Positions 1-8,737 of a DNA stretch of 64,000 nt are shown here, piece by piece. Origin of the DNA: Rubrivivax sp. (GTDB taxonomy: Bacteria; Pseudomonadota; Gammaproteobacteria; Burkholderiales; Burkholderiaceae_C); NCBI GenBank assembly GCA_030653385.1, contig JAURZM010000063.1, positions 248,001-312,000 on the forward strand, written 5' to 3'. Below the pieces are notes generated by a model that ran no database searches, was not told the DNA's origin, and worked only from the letters and a program-made list of their open reading frames with translations. Position numbers and translations under genes: made by a program. Position 1 is the stretch's first letter. Each line of letters starts with the position of its first letter.

Positions 1-3000
1 GAGGTGCGCTACAAGGGCGCGAAGACGGTGGCCATCACGCCCGACTACAGCGAGGTGGCCAAGCTGGCCGACATCTGGCTGCACCCGAAGCAAGGCACCG
101 ATGCGGCGCTGGCGATGGCCATGGGTCACGTCGCGCTGAAGGAGTTCTACTTCAAGGAACGCTCGCCCTATTTCGACGACTACGCGCGCCGCTACACCGA
201 CCTGCCGTTGCTGGTTATGCTGAAGGAGCACACCCTGCCCGACGGCACGAAAACCCTGGTGCCCGACCGCTACCTGCGCGCGTCGGACTTCAACGGCAAG
301 CTGGGCCAGCAGAACAACCCCGAGTGGAAGACGGTGGCCTTCGACGCAGCAGGCCGCGCTGTGCTGCCCAATGGCAGCATCGGTTTTCGCTGGACACCCG
401 AAGGGGGTGTCGACCAGGGCAAGTGGAACCTGGAGAACAAGGAAGCGCGCCACGGCACCGAGGTGAAGCTGAAGCTGTCGGTGATCGAAGACGCGGACTC
501 TGAAAACCCGCAAGCGCACGAAGTGGTCGGCGTCGGCCTGCCTTACTTCGGCGGTGTGAGCACGCCGCACTTCAAGTCCAACACCCAGAACGGCGAAGTC
601 AACTTCGTGAAAGTGCCGGCCGTGCGTTTGCGCCTGGGCAAGGAAGGCGACCACCGCGAAGCGCTGGTGGCGACCGTGTTCGACCTGCAGGTGGCGCAGT
701 ACGGCATCGACCGTGGCCTGGGCTCGGGCGCGAAGTCGTACGACGACGACGCCGCCTACACGCCGGCCTGGGCCGAGAGCATCACCGGCACACCACGCGA
801 TCAGATCATCACCGTCGCACGCCAGTTCGCCGAAAACGCGCACAAGACCCACGGCAAGTCGATGGTCATCATCGGCGCGGCGATGAACCATTGGTACCAC
901 GCCGACATGAACTACCGCGGTGTCATCAACCTCCTGATGATGTGCGGCTGCATCGGCCAAAGCGGCGGCGGCTGGGCGCACTACGTGGGTCAGGAAAAGC
1001 TGCGCCCGCAAACCGGCTGGACACCCCTGGCCTTTGCACTGGACTGGATGCGCCCGCCGCGGCAGATGAACAGCACCAGCTTCTTCTACGCCCACACCGA
1101 CCAGTGGCGCTACGAAAAGCTGGGCATGGAAGAGATCGTGTCCCCGCTGGCCGACAAGGCGCTGTATGCGGGCAGCATGATCGACTACAACGTGCGTGCC
1201 GAACGCATGGGCTGGCTGCCCAGCGCCCCGCAGCTCAAGACCAACCCGCTGCAGGTGGTGAAGGACGCCACCACGGCCGGCATGGACCCGAAGGACTATG
1301 CCGTCAAGGCACTGAAGGACGGCAGCCTGCAAATGAGTTGCGAAGACCCGGACGCACCGCAGAACTGGCCGCGTGTGCTGTTCGTCTGGCGCAGCAACCT
1401 GCTGGGATCTTCAGGCAAGGGCCACGAGTACTTCTGCAAGCACCTGCTGGGCACCGAAAACGGCATCCAGGGCAAGGATCTCGGCCAGGACGATGCAAAG
1501 CCGAGTGAAGTGAAGTGGCACGCCGAAGCCCCGGTCGGCAAGCTCGACCTGGTGGTGACGCTGGACTTCCGCATGAGCACCACCTGCCTGTACAGCGACA
1601 TCGTGTTGCCCACCGCCAGCTGGTACGAAAAAAACGACCTCAACACCAGCGACATGCACCCCTTCATCCACCCGTTGAGCGCGGCCGTGGACCCGGTGTG
1701 GCAAAGCCGCAGCGACTGGGAGATCTACAAGGGATTCGCGAAGACCTTCAGCGAGGTTTGCATCGGCCACCTGGGTCTGGAGAAGGAGGTCGTGCTGACG
1801 CCCATCATGCATGACACGGCAGGCGAGCTGGCCCAGCCCTTCGACGTGAAGGAATGGAAGAAGGGCCAGTGCGAACTGATCCCCGGCAAGACCGCGCCGC
1901 AGATCACGGTAGTGGAACGTGACTACCCGAACGTGTTCAAGCGTTTCACCGCGCTGGGACCCTTGATGGACAAGCTGGGCAATGGGGGCAAGGGCATCGG
2001 CTGGAAGACCGGCACCGAGGTCGAACAACTGGGCCAGCTCAACGGCAAGACGCTGGCCGAAGGCGTGAGCAAGGGCATGCCGAAGATCGTGAGCGACATC
2101 GATGCCTGCGAGGTCATCCTGCAGCTGGCACCCGAAACCAACGGCCATGTGGCGGTGAAGGCCTGGCAGGCCCTGGGCAAGCAGACCGGCCGCGACCACA
2201 CCCACCTGGCGCTGTACCGCGAAGACGAAAAGATCCGCTACCGCGACGTGCAGGCGCAGCCGCGCAAGATCATCAGCAGCCCTACCTGGAGCGGCATCGA
2301 GAGCGAAACCGTCAGCTACAACGCCGGTTACACCAATGTGCACGAATACATCCCGTGGCGCACGCTCACCGGACGCCAGCAGTTCTACCTGGACCACCCG
2401 TGGGTCATCGCCTTCGGTGAAGGCTTCAGCAGCTACCGCCCGCCGGTGGACCTGAAGACCACTTCCGGCATCCACAACATCAAGCCCAACGGCAACAAGG
2501 AGGTGCTGCTGAACTTCATCACGCCGCACCAGAAGTGGGGCATCCACAGCACCTACAGCGACAACCTGATGATGTTGACGCTGAACCGCGGCGGTCCGGT
2601 GGTGTGGCTGAGCGAAGACGACGCCAAGGTGGCCGGCATCGAGGACAACGACTGGGTCGAGGTCTTCAACATCAACGGCGCGATTGCGGCCCGTGCGGTG
2701 GTCAGCCAGCGCGTCAACCCCGGCATGCTGATGATGTACCACGCGCAGGAAAAGATCATCAACACACCCGGGTCGCAGATCACCGGTGTGCGCGGTGGCA
2801 TCCACAACAGCGTGACACGCATCGTGCTGAAGCCCACGCACATGATCGGCGGCTACGCGCAGTTCAGCTACGGCTTCAACTACTACGGAACCATCGGCAC
2901 CAACCGCGACGAGTTCGTGGTGGTGCGCAAGATGGACAAGGTCGACTGGCTCGACACGCCACGAGGCGATGAACGCGCTGAAGAAGTGCAGGCCGTGGGA

Positions 3001-3012
3001 GAAGGATCATGA
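1..3012 (+). CDS. narG: Respiratory nitrate reductase alpha subunit (partial, 5' end outside window)
   Basis: This is the catalytic molybdenum-cofactor subunit of membrane-bound nitrate reductase, which reduces nitrate to nitrite on the cytoplasmic face. The frame is open from the first base and gives about 1003 residues. Full NarG proteins have about 1240, so roughly 240 N-terminal residues, including the FS0 cluster region, lie upstream of the window. Visible family sequence includes MSTTCLYSDIVLPTASWYEK and the C-terminal dinucleotide-binding domain, with GGPVVWLSEDDA and MMYHAQEK. The stop overlaps the narH start by 4 nt (ATGA), which implies translational coupling. Nothing looks broken; the truncation is only the window edge. 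Identification is firm from length, sequence and the following narHJI genes. Confidence 0.97.
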   Translation, partial: EVRYKGAKTVAITPDYSEVAKLADIWLHPKQGTDAALAMAMGHVALKEFYFKERSPYFDDYARRYTDLPLLVMLKEHTLPDGTKTLVPDRYLRASDFNGKLGQQNNPEWKTVAFDAAGRAVLPNGSIGFRWTPEGGVDQGKWNLENKEARHGTEVKLKLSVIEDADSENPQAHEVVGVGLPYFGGVSTPHFKSNTQNGEVNFVKVPAVRLRLGKEGDHREALVATVFDLQVAQYGIDRGLGSGAKSYDDDAAYTPAWAESITGTPRDQIITVARQFAENAHKTHGKSMVIIGAAMNHWYHADMNYRGVINLLMMCGCIGQSGGGWAHYVGQEKLRPQTGWTPLAFALDWMRPPRQMNSTSFFYAHTDQWRYEKLGMEEIVSPLADKALYAGSMIDYNVRAERMGWLPSAPQLKTNPLQVVKDATTAGMDPKDYAVKALKDGSLQMSCEDPDAPQNWPRVLFVWRSNLLGSSGKGHEYFCKHLLGTENGIQGKDLGQDDAKPSEVKWHAEAPVGKLDLVVTLDFRMSTTCLYSDIVLPTASWYEKNDLNTSDMHPFIHPLSAAVDPVWQSRSDWEIYKGFAKTFSEVCIGHLGLEKEVVLTPIMHDTAGELAQPFDVKEWKKGQCELIPGKTAPQITVVERDYPNVFKRFTALGPLMDKLGNGGKGIGWKTGTEVEQLGQLNGKTLAEGVSKGMPKIVSDIDACEVILQLAPETNGHVAVKAWQALGKQTGRDHTHLALYREDEKIRYRDVQAQPRKIISSPTWSGIESETVSYNAGYTNVHEYIPWRTLTGRQQFYLDHPWVIAFGEGFSSYRPPVDLKTTSGIHNIKPNGNKEVLLNFITPHQKWGIHSTYSDNLMMLTLNRGGPVVWLSEDDAKVAGIEDNDWVEVFNINGAIAARAVVSQRVNPGMLMMYHAQEKIINTPGSQITGVRGGIHNSVTRIVLKPTHMIGGYAQFSYGFNYYGTIGTNRDEFVVVRKMDKVDWLDTPRGDERAEEVQAVGEGS

Positions 3013-4532
3013 AAATTCGCGCGCAAGTCGGCATGGTCCTGAACCTGGACAAGTGCATCGGTTGCCACACCTGCAGCGTGACCTGCAAAAACGTGTGGAC
3101 CAGCCGCCCCGGCGTTGAATACGCCTGGTTCAACAACGTCGAGACCAAACCCGGCATCGGCTACCCCAAGGAGTGGGAAAACCAGGACAAGTGGAACGGT
3201 GGCTGGGTGCGCAAGGCCAACGGCAGCATCGAGCCGCGTCAGGGTGGCAAGTGGAAGATCTTGATGAAGATCTTCGCCAACCCGAACCTGCCGCAGATCG
3301 ACGACTACTACGAACCCTTCACCTTCGACTACGAACACCTGCAGTCGGCGCCCGAAATGCAGCACGCGCCCACGGCGCGACCGCGCAGCCTGATCACGGG
3401 CAAGCGCATGGAGAAGATCGAGTGGGGTCCGAACTGGGAAGAGATCCTGGGCGGTGAATTCAGCAAGCGTTCGAAGGACAAGAACTTCGACGACATCCAG
3501 AAGGACATCTACGGCCAGTTCGAGAACACCTTCATGATGTACCTGCCCAGGCTGTGCGAGCACTGCCTGAACCCGGCGTGTGTGGCCTCGTGCCCCAGTG
3601 GCAGCATCTACAAGCGCGAGGAAGACGGCATCGTGCTGATCGACCAGGACAAGTGCCGCGGCTGGCGCATGTGTGTCAGCGGCTGCCCTTACAAGAAGAT
3701 CTACTACAACTGGAAGAGCGGCAAGGCCGAGAAGTGCATCTTCTGCTACCCCCGCATCGAAGCCGGGCAACCCACGGTGTGCAGCGAAACCTGCGTCGGC
3801 CGCATCCGCTACCTGGGCGTGCTGTTGTACGACGCCGACCGCATCCAGGAGGCGGCCAGCGTCGAACACGACAAGGACCTGTACCAGGCGCAGCTCGACA
3901 TCTTCCTGGACCCGCACGATCCGAAGGTCATCGCCCAGGCGCGTCTGGACGGCATCCCCGACAACTGGATGGACGCGGCACGCAACAGCCCCGTCTACAA
4001 GATGGCGGTGGAGTGGAAGGTGGCGCTGCCGCTGCACCCCGAGTACCGCACGCTGCCGATGGTCTGGTACGTGCCGCCGCTGTCGCCCATCACGGCCGCG
4101 GCCAACGCTGGGCACGTGGGCACCAACGGTGAGATACCCGACGTCAACCAGCTGCGCATCCCGGTCAAGTACCTGGCCAACCTGCTCACGGCCGGTGACA
4201 CCGCGCCCGTCGTTCGCGCGTTGGAACGCATGCTGGCCATGCGCGCCTACCAGCGCAGCAAGCATGTCGACGGCCTGGCCAACACGGCGGCCATCGACCA
4301 GGTGCGCATGAGCGTGAACGAGGTCGAGGAGATGTACCGCGTGATGGCCATTGCCAACTACGAAGACCGCTTCGTCATCCCCAGCACGCACCGCGAGTAC
4401 GCAGAAAACGCCTTCAACGTCCGCGGTGGCTGCGGGTTCAGTTTCGGCAATGGCTGCAGCGAAGGCACCACCGAAACCAGCCTCTTCGGCAGCGAGAAGA
4501 AGCGCACCATTCCGATCAAGGCGGGGTTCTGA
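3009..4532 (+). CDS. narH: Respiratory nitrate reductase beta subunit (Fe-S electron transfer)
   Basis: This 507-residue subunit carries electrons from the NarI hemes to NarG through four iron-sulfur clusters. The cysteine groups are all visible: CIGCHTCSVTC near residue 17, CEHCLNPACVASCP near 185, CRGWRMCVSGCP near 217, and CIFCYPRIEAGQPTVCSETC just after. The tryptophan in CRGWRMC replaces a cysteine, as is known for the 3Fe-4S cluster of this family. The length matches typical NarH. It starts inside the narG stop codon and ends just before narJ, so it belongs to a compact narGHJI operon. Confidence 0.98.
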   Translation: MKIRAQVGMVLNLDKCIGCHTCSVTCKNVWTSRPGVEYAWFNNVETKPGIGYPKEWENQDKWNGGWVRKANGSIEPRQGGKWKILMKIFANPNLPQIDDYYEPFTFDYEHLQSAPEMQHAPTARPRSLITGKRMEKIEWGPNWEEILGGEFSKRSKDKNFDDIQKDIYGQFENTFMMYLPRLCEHCLNPACVASCPSGSIYKREEDGIVLIDQDKCRGWRMCVSGCPYKKIYYNWKSGKAEKCIFCYPRIEAGQPTVCSETCVGRIRYLGVLLYDADRIQEAASVEHDKDLYQAQLDIFLDPHDPKVIAQARLDGIPDNWMDAARNSPVYKMAVEWKVALPLHPEYRTLPMVWYVPPLSPITAAANAGHVGTNGEIPDVNQLRIPVKYLANLLTAGDTAPVVRALERMLAMRAYQRSKHVDGLANTAAIDQVRMSVNEVEEMYRVMAIANYEDRFVIPSTHREYAENAFNVRGGCGFSFGNGCSEGTTETSLFGSEKKRTIPIKAGF

Positions 4533-4533
4533 C

Positions 4534-5256
4534 ATGAGCTTCTTCAACACCACTCCGGCTGCGGCGACCAAGACGCTGCGCGTGCTGGCCCACCTGCTGA
4601 GCTATCCCGACGCCGAGCTGCGCGCGCACCTGCCAGAACTGCAGGCGGCCTTGCACGACGAAGGCGCTTTGAGCAGTGCGCGGCTTGCCGAACTGGACAC
4701 CCTCATCACCCGCCTGATTCGGCGCCGCCCGTTGGACGTGGAGGCCGACCACGTCGAACTCTTCGACCGCGGACGCGGCACCGCGCTGCATCTGTTCGAG
4801 CACGTGCACGGCGACAGCCGCGACCGTGGTCCGGCCATGGTGGACCTGTGCCAGACCTATGAAGCTGCCGGTCTCTTTCTGGCGCCGGGCGAGCTGCCTG
4901 ATCATCTGACGGTGGTGCTGCAGTACGCGTCGACCCAGCCACCGGCACAGGCCAGGGCCTTTCTGGGCGAGATTTCCCACATCCTGCAGGTCATCTTCAG
5001 CGCGCTGCTGCGCCGCGAGGCAGCGCACGCCTGCGTGCTGGCTGCTCTTCTGGACCTGGCTGGCGAGAAGGCACAGGCCGTCGCCGTGCCGCCCGAGCCT
5101 GAACTGGATGAGAGCTGGGCCGAACCCATGGCCTTTGATGGCTGCTCCACCCAAGGTCAGGCGCGGCCCGGCCAGCCGCAACCTATTCAGATCGTGCGGC
5201 CCCCAGTGAGCCCCACGAACCGCGCCACCCAACCCACGCCGGGAGCGTCCGCATGA
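4534..5256 (+). CDS. narJ: Nitrate reductase molybdenum cofactor assembly chaperone
   Basis: This 240-residue cytoplasmic chaperone of the TorD/NarJ family helps load the molybdenum cofactor into NarG and is not part of the mature enzyme. Family sequence includes LRVLAHLLSYPDAELR at the N-terminus and HLFEHVHGDSRDRGPAMVDL in the middle. The start chosen is the ATG (MSFFNTTP) directly after the narH stop. The C-terminal tail of about 40 residues is rich in Pro and Gln and is probably disordered. The gene overlaps narI by 4 nt. Confidence 0.95.
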   Translation: MSFFNTTPAAATKTLRVLAHLLSYPDAELRAHLPELQAALHDEGALSSARLAELDTLITRLIRRRPLDVEADHVELFDRGRGTALHLFEHVHGDSRDRGPAMVDLCQTYEAAGLFLAPGELPDHLTVVLQYASTQPPAQARAFLGEISHILQVIFSALLRREAAHACVLAALLDLAGEKAQAVAVPPEPELDESWAEPMAFDGCSTQGQARPGQPQPIQIVRPPVSPTNRATQPTPGASA

Positions 5257-5978
5257 ACACCCTTCACAACTTCGTTTTCAACGTCTATCCGTACATCTGT
5301 CTGGCTGTGTTTTTCATGGGCAGCCTGGCTCGTTTCGACCGTGACCAGTACACCTGGAAGAGCGACAGCTCGCAGCTCTTGCGTGCCGGCCAGTTGCGCT
5401 GGGGCAGCAACCTGTTCCACGCCGGCATCCTGTTCCTGTTTTTCGGGCATCTGTTCGGCCAGCTCACGCCACACTGGATCTACGAATACCTGGTCACGGC
5501 GTCGCAGAAGCAGATGGTGGCCGTGGTGGCTGGCGGGGTGGCCGGCCTGGTCTGCTTCATCGGTCTGAGCATGCTGTTGCACCGGCGCATCTTCGACGAC
5601 CGCATCCGGCTGACCAGCCACCGCACCGACCTGGCCATCCTGATCATCCTGTGGGTGCAGTTGGTGATCGGCCTGTCGACCTTGCCTGCATCACTGAGCC
5701 ATGTTTCGGACCCGCAGACCATGCTGAGGCTGGCCAACTACCTGCAAGGGCTGGTGCTGTTCAACCCGGACGCCAGCCTGGTGTGGGGAGTCGGTTGGCA
5801 CTTCCAGGCACACATGCTGCTGGGCATGACCATCTTCCTGCTGTTTCCCTTCAGCCGCCTGGTGCACGTGTGGAGCGGCTTCGGAACCCTGGCCTATCTG
5901 GCGCGCCCCTACCAGATGGTGCGTGCTCGCCGGCTGAACGTGCCGGCGCGTCAAAACCCAGAGCGTCGCGTGGGTTGA
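5253..5978 (+). CDS. narI: Respiratory nitrate reductase gamma subunit (cytochrome b)
   Basis: This 241-residue integral membrane diheme cytochrome b oxidises quinol and anchors NarGH to the membrane. Five hydrophobic helices can be seen, with histidines in the expected places, for example in FHAGILFLFFGHLFG and in GWHFQAHMLLGM. The RWGSNLFHAGI stretch is typical of the family. It starts inside the narJ stop (ATGA) and is followed after 34 nt by a peptidyl-prolyl isomerase gene, so transcription probably continues. Confidence 0.96.
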   Translation: MNTLHNFVFNVYPYICLAVFFMGSLARFDRDQYTWKSDSSQLLRAGQLRWGSNLFHAGILFLFFGHLFGQLTPHWIYEYLVTASQKQMVAVVAGGVAGLVCFIGLSMLLHRRIFDDRIRLTSHRTDLAILIILWVQLVIGLSTLPASLSHVSDPQTMLRLANYLQGLVLFNPDASLVWGVGWHFQAHMLLGMTIFLLFPFSRLVHVWSGFGTLAYLARPYQMVRARRLNVPARQNPERRVG

Positions 5979-6012
5979 CCGCGCTGTCAGCTCCTATTCG
6001 AAGGCTCAGACC

Positions 6013-6792
6013 ATGAACACATCCACTCCCGCTCTTCTCCAGGTCAACGGCGTCGTGCTGTCGTACCCCAACGAAGGCCTGACGACCGAGGCCCTGAGGC
6101 AGCGCGCCTGTGCCGAACTGCTGCGCCAGGCTGCGATCCAGGCAGGCTTGCTGGCGGCCGACGATCCTCAGCCCTTGGGCGGCGCCATGACCGAGGCAGC
6201 CAGCACCGCCATCGAGACCCTGCTCGACCGCGAACTGCACGTGCCCGAACCCTCAGATGAGGCACTTCGCCGACACCACACGGCCCAGCGCGGACGCTAC
6301 GCCCTGGGCGAACGTGTGCAGCTCCGACACGTGCTGTTTGCCGTCACCCCCGGGGTGGATGTCAATGCACTGCGACAGCGTGCCGAGGCGTGCCTGCTGG
6401 ATGTGCGATGCGCGTCGCCGGGTGGCGAAGACCGCTTCGCCGCTGCGGCTTCTTCCACGTCCAATTGCCCAAGCGGAGCCGATGGCGGCGCGCTGGGCTG
6501 GCTGACGACTGAGGACTGCGCGCCCGAGTTCGCTCGCGAGATCTTCGGCAAGCCCGAGGTCGGCGTGCTGCCACGTCTGGTGCACAGCCGCTTCGGCCTG
6601 CACGTGGTGGAGGTGATGGCGCGACAAGCCGGTGTGGAGCCGTCGTTCGACGCCGTCAAGTCGGCCGTGGCGCAGGCGCTGCGGCAGCAGGCCTTTGCGA
6701 CCGCGCTGCGGCAATACCTGCAGCTGCTGGCCGGCAATGCCCACGTCGAGGGCGTGCAACTGGACAGCGCAGACACGCCGCTGGTGCAGTAG
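6013..6792 (+). CDS. NifM/parvulin-type peptidyl-prolyl cis-trans isomerase
   Basis: This 259-residue protein has a C-terminal PpiC (parvulin) rotamase domain. Motifs are ERVQLRHVLFAVTPG around residue 100, GGALGWLTTEDCAPEFAREIF and SRFGLHVVEV. The N-terminal half is helical and resembles NifM-like chaperone regions. No signal peptide is evident, so it is probably cytoplasmic. Parvulins of this kind occur directly after narI in other betaproteobacterial nar clusters and are presumed to help fold nitrate reductase; that role is inferred from context. It lies 34 nt after narI and 4 nt before the next gene. Confidence 0.88.
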   Translation: MNTSTPALLQVNGVVLSYPNEGLTTEALRQRACAELLRQAAIQAGLLAADDPQPLGGAMTEAASTAIETLLDRELHVPEPSDEALRRHHTAQRGRYALGERVQLRHVLFAVTPGVDVNALRQRAEACLLDVRCASPGGEDRFAAAASSTSNCPSGADGGALGWLTTEDCAPEFAREIFGKPEVGVLPRLVHSRFGLHVVEVMARQAGVEPSFDAVKSAVAQALRQQAFATALRQYLQLLAGNAHVEGVQLDSADTPLVQ

Positions 6793-6796
6793 CGCG

Positions 6797-7201
6797 ATGG
6801 ACATTGCCCACTTCGACGACCTGCTGCGGCTCGCGCGCCAGCAGCGCGAGCCGCAGGTGCTGCTGTTTGTGTTTGCCAGCGCCGGATTGCCGGCCGACGC
6901 CAGCCACAGCCAGCGCGTGCAACATGATTCTGGCGTGGGCGGCGAACTGACGCCGCTGATGTGCGTCGACAAGACCCCCGCCGCTCTGACCGACTTTGAG
7001 ACGCTGTGCGCCGAAGCCGAGGTGGCCGGGCCGCCCTGGGCCATCGTCTTCAGCGCCGCGCTTTCGGGCCGCAACGGCCAGCCGCCAACGGTGAACGACA
7101 TCGACGCAGCGCTGCGGCGCATGGTGGGCGCCATCCAGGCCGGACAGCTGGAGGGCCTGCTGCCCTTCAACCGTGCGGGTGAGCCGGTGCAGTTGACCTG
7201 A
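6797..7201 (+). CDS. Conserved small protein of nar clusters, function unknown
   Basis: This 134-residue soluble protein is acidic and has no signal peptide or membrane segment. Sequence marks are PQVLLFVFASAGLP, LTPLMCVDKTPAAL, PWAIVFSAALSGRNG and a C-terminal PFNRAGEPVQL. Similar proteins are recalled from other betaproteobacterial nar operons, sometimes labelled a ribonucleotide reductase alpha subunit. Nothing here supports that label, since no ribonucleotide reductase domain or catalytic cysteine set is present. The 4-nt gap after the parvulin gene argues for co-transcription and a part in nitrate reductase assembly or control, which is inference only. Confidence 0.8.
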   Translation: MDIAHFDDLLRLARQQREPQVLLFVFASAGLPADASHSQRVQHDSGVGGELTPLMCVDKTPAALTDFETLCAEAEVAGPPWAIVFSAALSGRNGQPPTVNDIDAALRRMVGAIQAGQLEGLLPFNRAGEPVQLT

Positions 7202-7264
7202 TCGCGTGAGAAGCCACCCTGTGCAGCCGGCCCCCTGCAATTTCACCCACCACGGGGCGCCGCG

Positions 7265-8209
7265 ATGAGTCTGGACCCGGTGGTCGGCTTCTTCGTGCTG
7301 GGCGTGGTGGCGGGGCTGCTTCGATCCGACCTCAAGCTGCCCTCCGGGCTGTACGAGACGCTGACCATCTATCTGCTGCTCGCCATCGGGCTCAAGGGCG
7401 GTTTCGAGCTTTCGAAGAGCAGCGTGGTGACGCTGTTGCTGCCGATCACGATCGTCGTCGCCGCCAGCGCCGTCACGCCGATGCTGGCTTATCAGGTGCT
7501 GCATCGTCTGGGCCGTCTGGCGCACCATGACGCTGCCTCCATTTCCGCGCACTACGGTTCGGTCTCTGTGGTCACTTTCGCGGTTGGCGCTTCGTACCTC
7601 ACCCGCAAGGCCGTGCCCTACGATGGTTTCATGTCGGTGTTCCTGGTGTTCCTGGAGTTCCCGGCCATCATCATTGGCGTTTTACTGGCGCGCGGCCTGA
7701 AGCGTGACATGCAATGGCGCCACCTGGCGCGCGAGGTGCTGTGCGGGAAGGCCATCGTGCTGTTGGTCGGCTCGTTGCTGGTCGGCTGGATCTGGGGCCG
7801 CGAAGCGGGCGCTGCACTGGTGCCGTTCTTCGAGGACATGTTCAAGGGTTTCCTCGCGATCTTCCTGCTTGGCATGGGCGTGATGACCGCCGCCCGGGCC
7901 GAAGACCTGCGAAAGGTCGGCCCTTTTCTGATCGCCTTCGGCATCGCCATGCCCGTCGTCTCGGCATTCGGTGGTGTGTTCGTCGGCTGGGCGATCGGCC
8001 TGTCGCCGGGCAGCACAACGCTGCTGGCGGTGCTGTATGCCAGCGCGTCGTACATCGCTGCGCCTGCTGCGATGCGCATTGCGATTCCGCAGGCCAATCC
8101 GGCGCTGTCGATGGGCGCAGCACTGGGCGTGACCTTTCCGTTCAACGTTGTGGTCGGAGTTCCTCTGTACCATGGTCTAACCGAGTGGTTCTTCGGAGTG
8201 ATGCGATGA
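7265..8209 (+). CDS. Sodium-dependent bicarbonate permease, SbtA family
   Basis: This 314-residue membrane protein has about ten hydrophobic segments and resembles the SbtA family (PF05982), known in cyanobacteria as a Na+-dependent bicarbonate importer. Family stretches include LPSGLYETLTIYLLLAIGLK, AHYGSVSVVTFAVG, GFLAIFLLGMGVMTA and YASASYIAAPAAMRIAIP. It overlaps the next gene, a PII-like protein, by 4 nt, which reproduces the sbtA-sbtB arrangement. Its place between narI accessory genes and narXL is unusual. Bicarbonate as substrate is a family inference; another anion is possible. Confidence 0.87.
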   Translation: MSLDPVVGFFVLGVVAGLLRSDLKLPSGLYETLTIYLLLAIGLKGGFELSKSSVVTLLLPITIVVAASAVTPMLAYQVLHRLGRLAHHDAASISAHYGSVSVVTFAVGASYLTRKAVPYDGFMSVFLVFLEFPAIIIGVLLARGLKRDMQWRHLAREVLCGKAIVLLVGSLLVGWIWGREAGAALVPFFEDMFKGFLAIFLLGMGVMTAARAEDLRKVGPFLIAFGIAMPVVSAFGGVFVGWAIGLSPGSTTLLAVLYASASYIAAPAAMRIAIPQANPALSMGAALGVTFPFNVVVGVPLYHGLTEWFFGVMR

Positions 8210-8520
8210 GCAACCGTGACCAATTCTTCGGCATGAAGGTGGTTGTGTTGATCTGCGAAGAGGCGCTGGAAAACCTGGTCTGCGTCGACATCCTGGCAGT
8301 GGGTGCCAAAGGCTACACGCTCAGTACGGTGCGTGGGCGCGGCAAACGCGGCGTGCGCGACGCGGGATGGCTGCTGTCGAGCAACGTTCGCTTCGAAGTC
8401 ATGTGCAGCGAGGACGCCGCCCTGCGGCTCATCGAAGTCGTCCAGCACAAGTATGCGCCGCACTACGGCTTGATCATCTACATGCACGATGTGCTGGCGA
8501 TGGGTTCTGGCGACCACTGA
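8206..8520 (+). CDS. PII-like signalling protein (SbtB-like)
   Basis: This 104-residue protein has the PII-like ferredoxin-fold pattern: an N-terminal strand (MKVVVLICEEALENLVCVDI), a short T-loop-like segment GRGKRGVRDAGW, then SNVRFEVMCSEDAALRLIEV and YAPHYGLIIYMHDVLA. It starts inside the stop region of the SbtA-like permease gene. In cyanobacteria SbtB binds adenine nucleotides such as cAMP and AMP and regulates SbtA; the same partnership is inferred here. The C-terminal cysteine loop of some cyanobacterial SbtB proteins is absent, as the protein ends in MGSGDH. Confidence 0.82.
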   Translation: MSNRDQFFGMKVVVLICEEALENLVCVDILAVGAKGYTLSTVRGRGKRGVRDAGWLLSSNVRFEVMCSEDAALRLIEVVQHKYAPHYGLIIYMHDVLAMGSGDH

Positions 8521-8677
8521 GCAGCCGTGCTTCGCCTCAGGGCCCCATGGGCACTCGCGCATCACCCGCCGGGGTTCTGCAGCAGTGGCCGGTGCATGGC
8601 GGCTGAAGCCGCACCAAGGTTCGACGAGCAGCGGCCTGTTCTGTCGGCCTGTTCCCGCCCTCCAGTACAGTGCACGC

Positions 8678-8737
8678 ATGTCTCGGTCAATGTCTCGGTC
8701 AATGTCTCGGTCTATGTCTCGGTCTATGTCTCGGTCA
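8678..8737 (+). repeat. Five tandem 12-bp repeats carrying start codons
   Basis: Five adjacent copies of ATGTCTCGGTCA (two of them ending in T) lie at the 5' end of the sensor kinase gene. Each copy contains an in-frame ATG and encodes Met-Ser-Arg-Ser, so gain or loss of a copy keeps the frame and only changes the N-terminal length and the number of possible starts. No Shine-Dalgarno sequence is evident within the array. Confidence 0.97.

Noticed and set aside
1411..2841. Long open frame on the minus strand across narG (476 codons).
   Set aside because: High GC content opens antisense frames. The frame lies wholly within a certain gene and its product is compositionally biased and unlike any known family.
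8678..8737. Possible CRISPR array.
   Set aside because: The 12-bp units are directly adjacent without spacers and lie in a coding frame.
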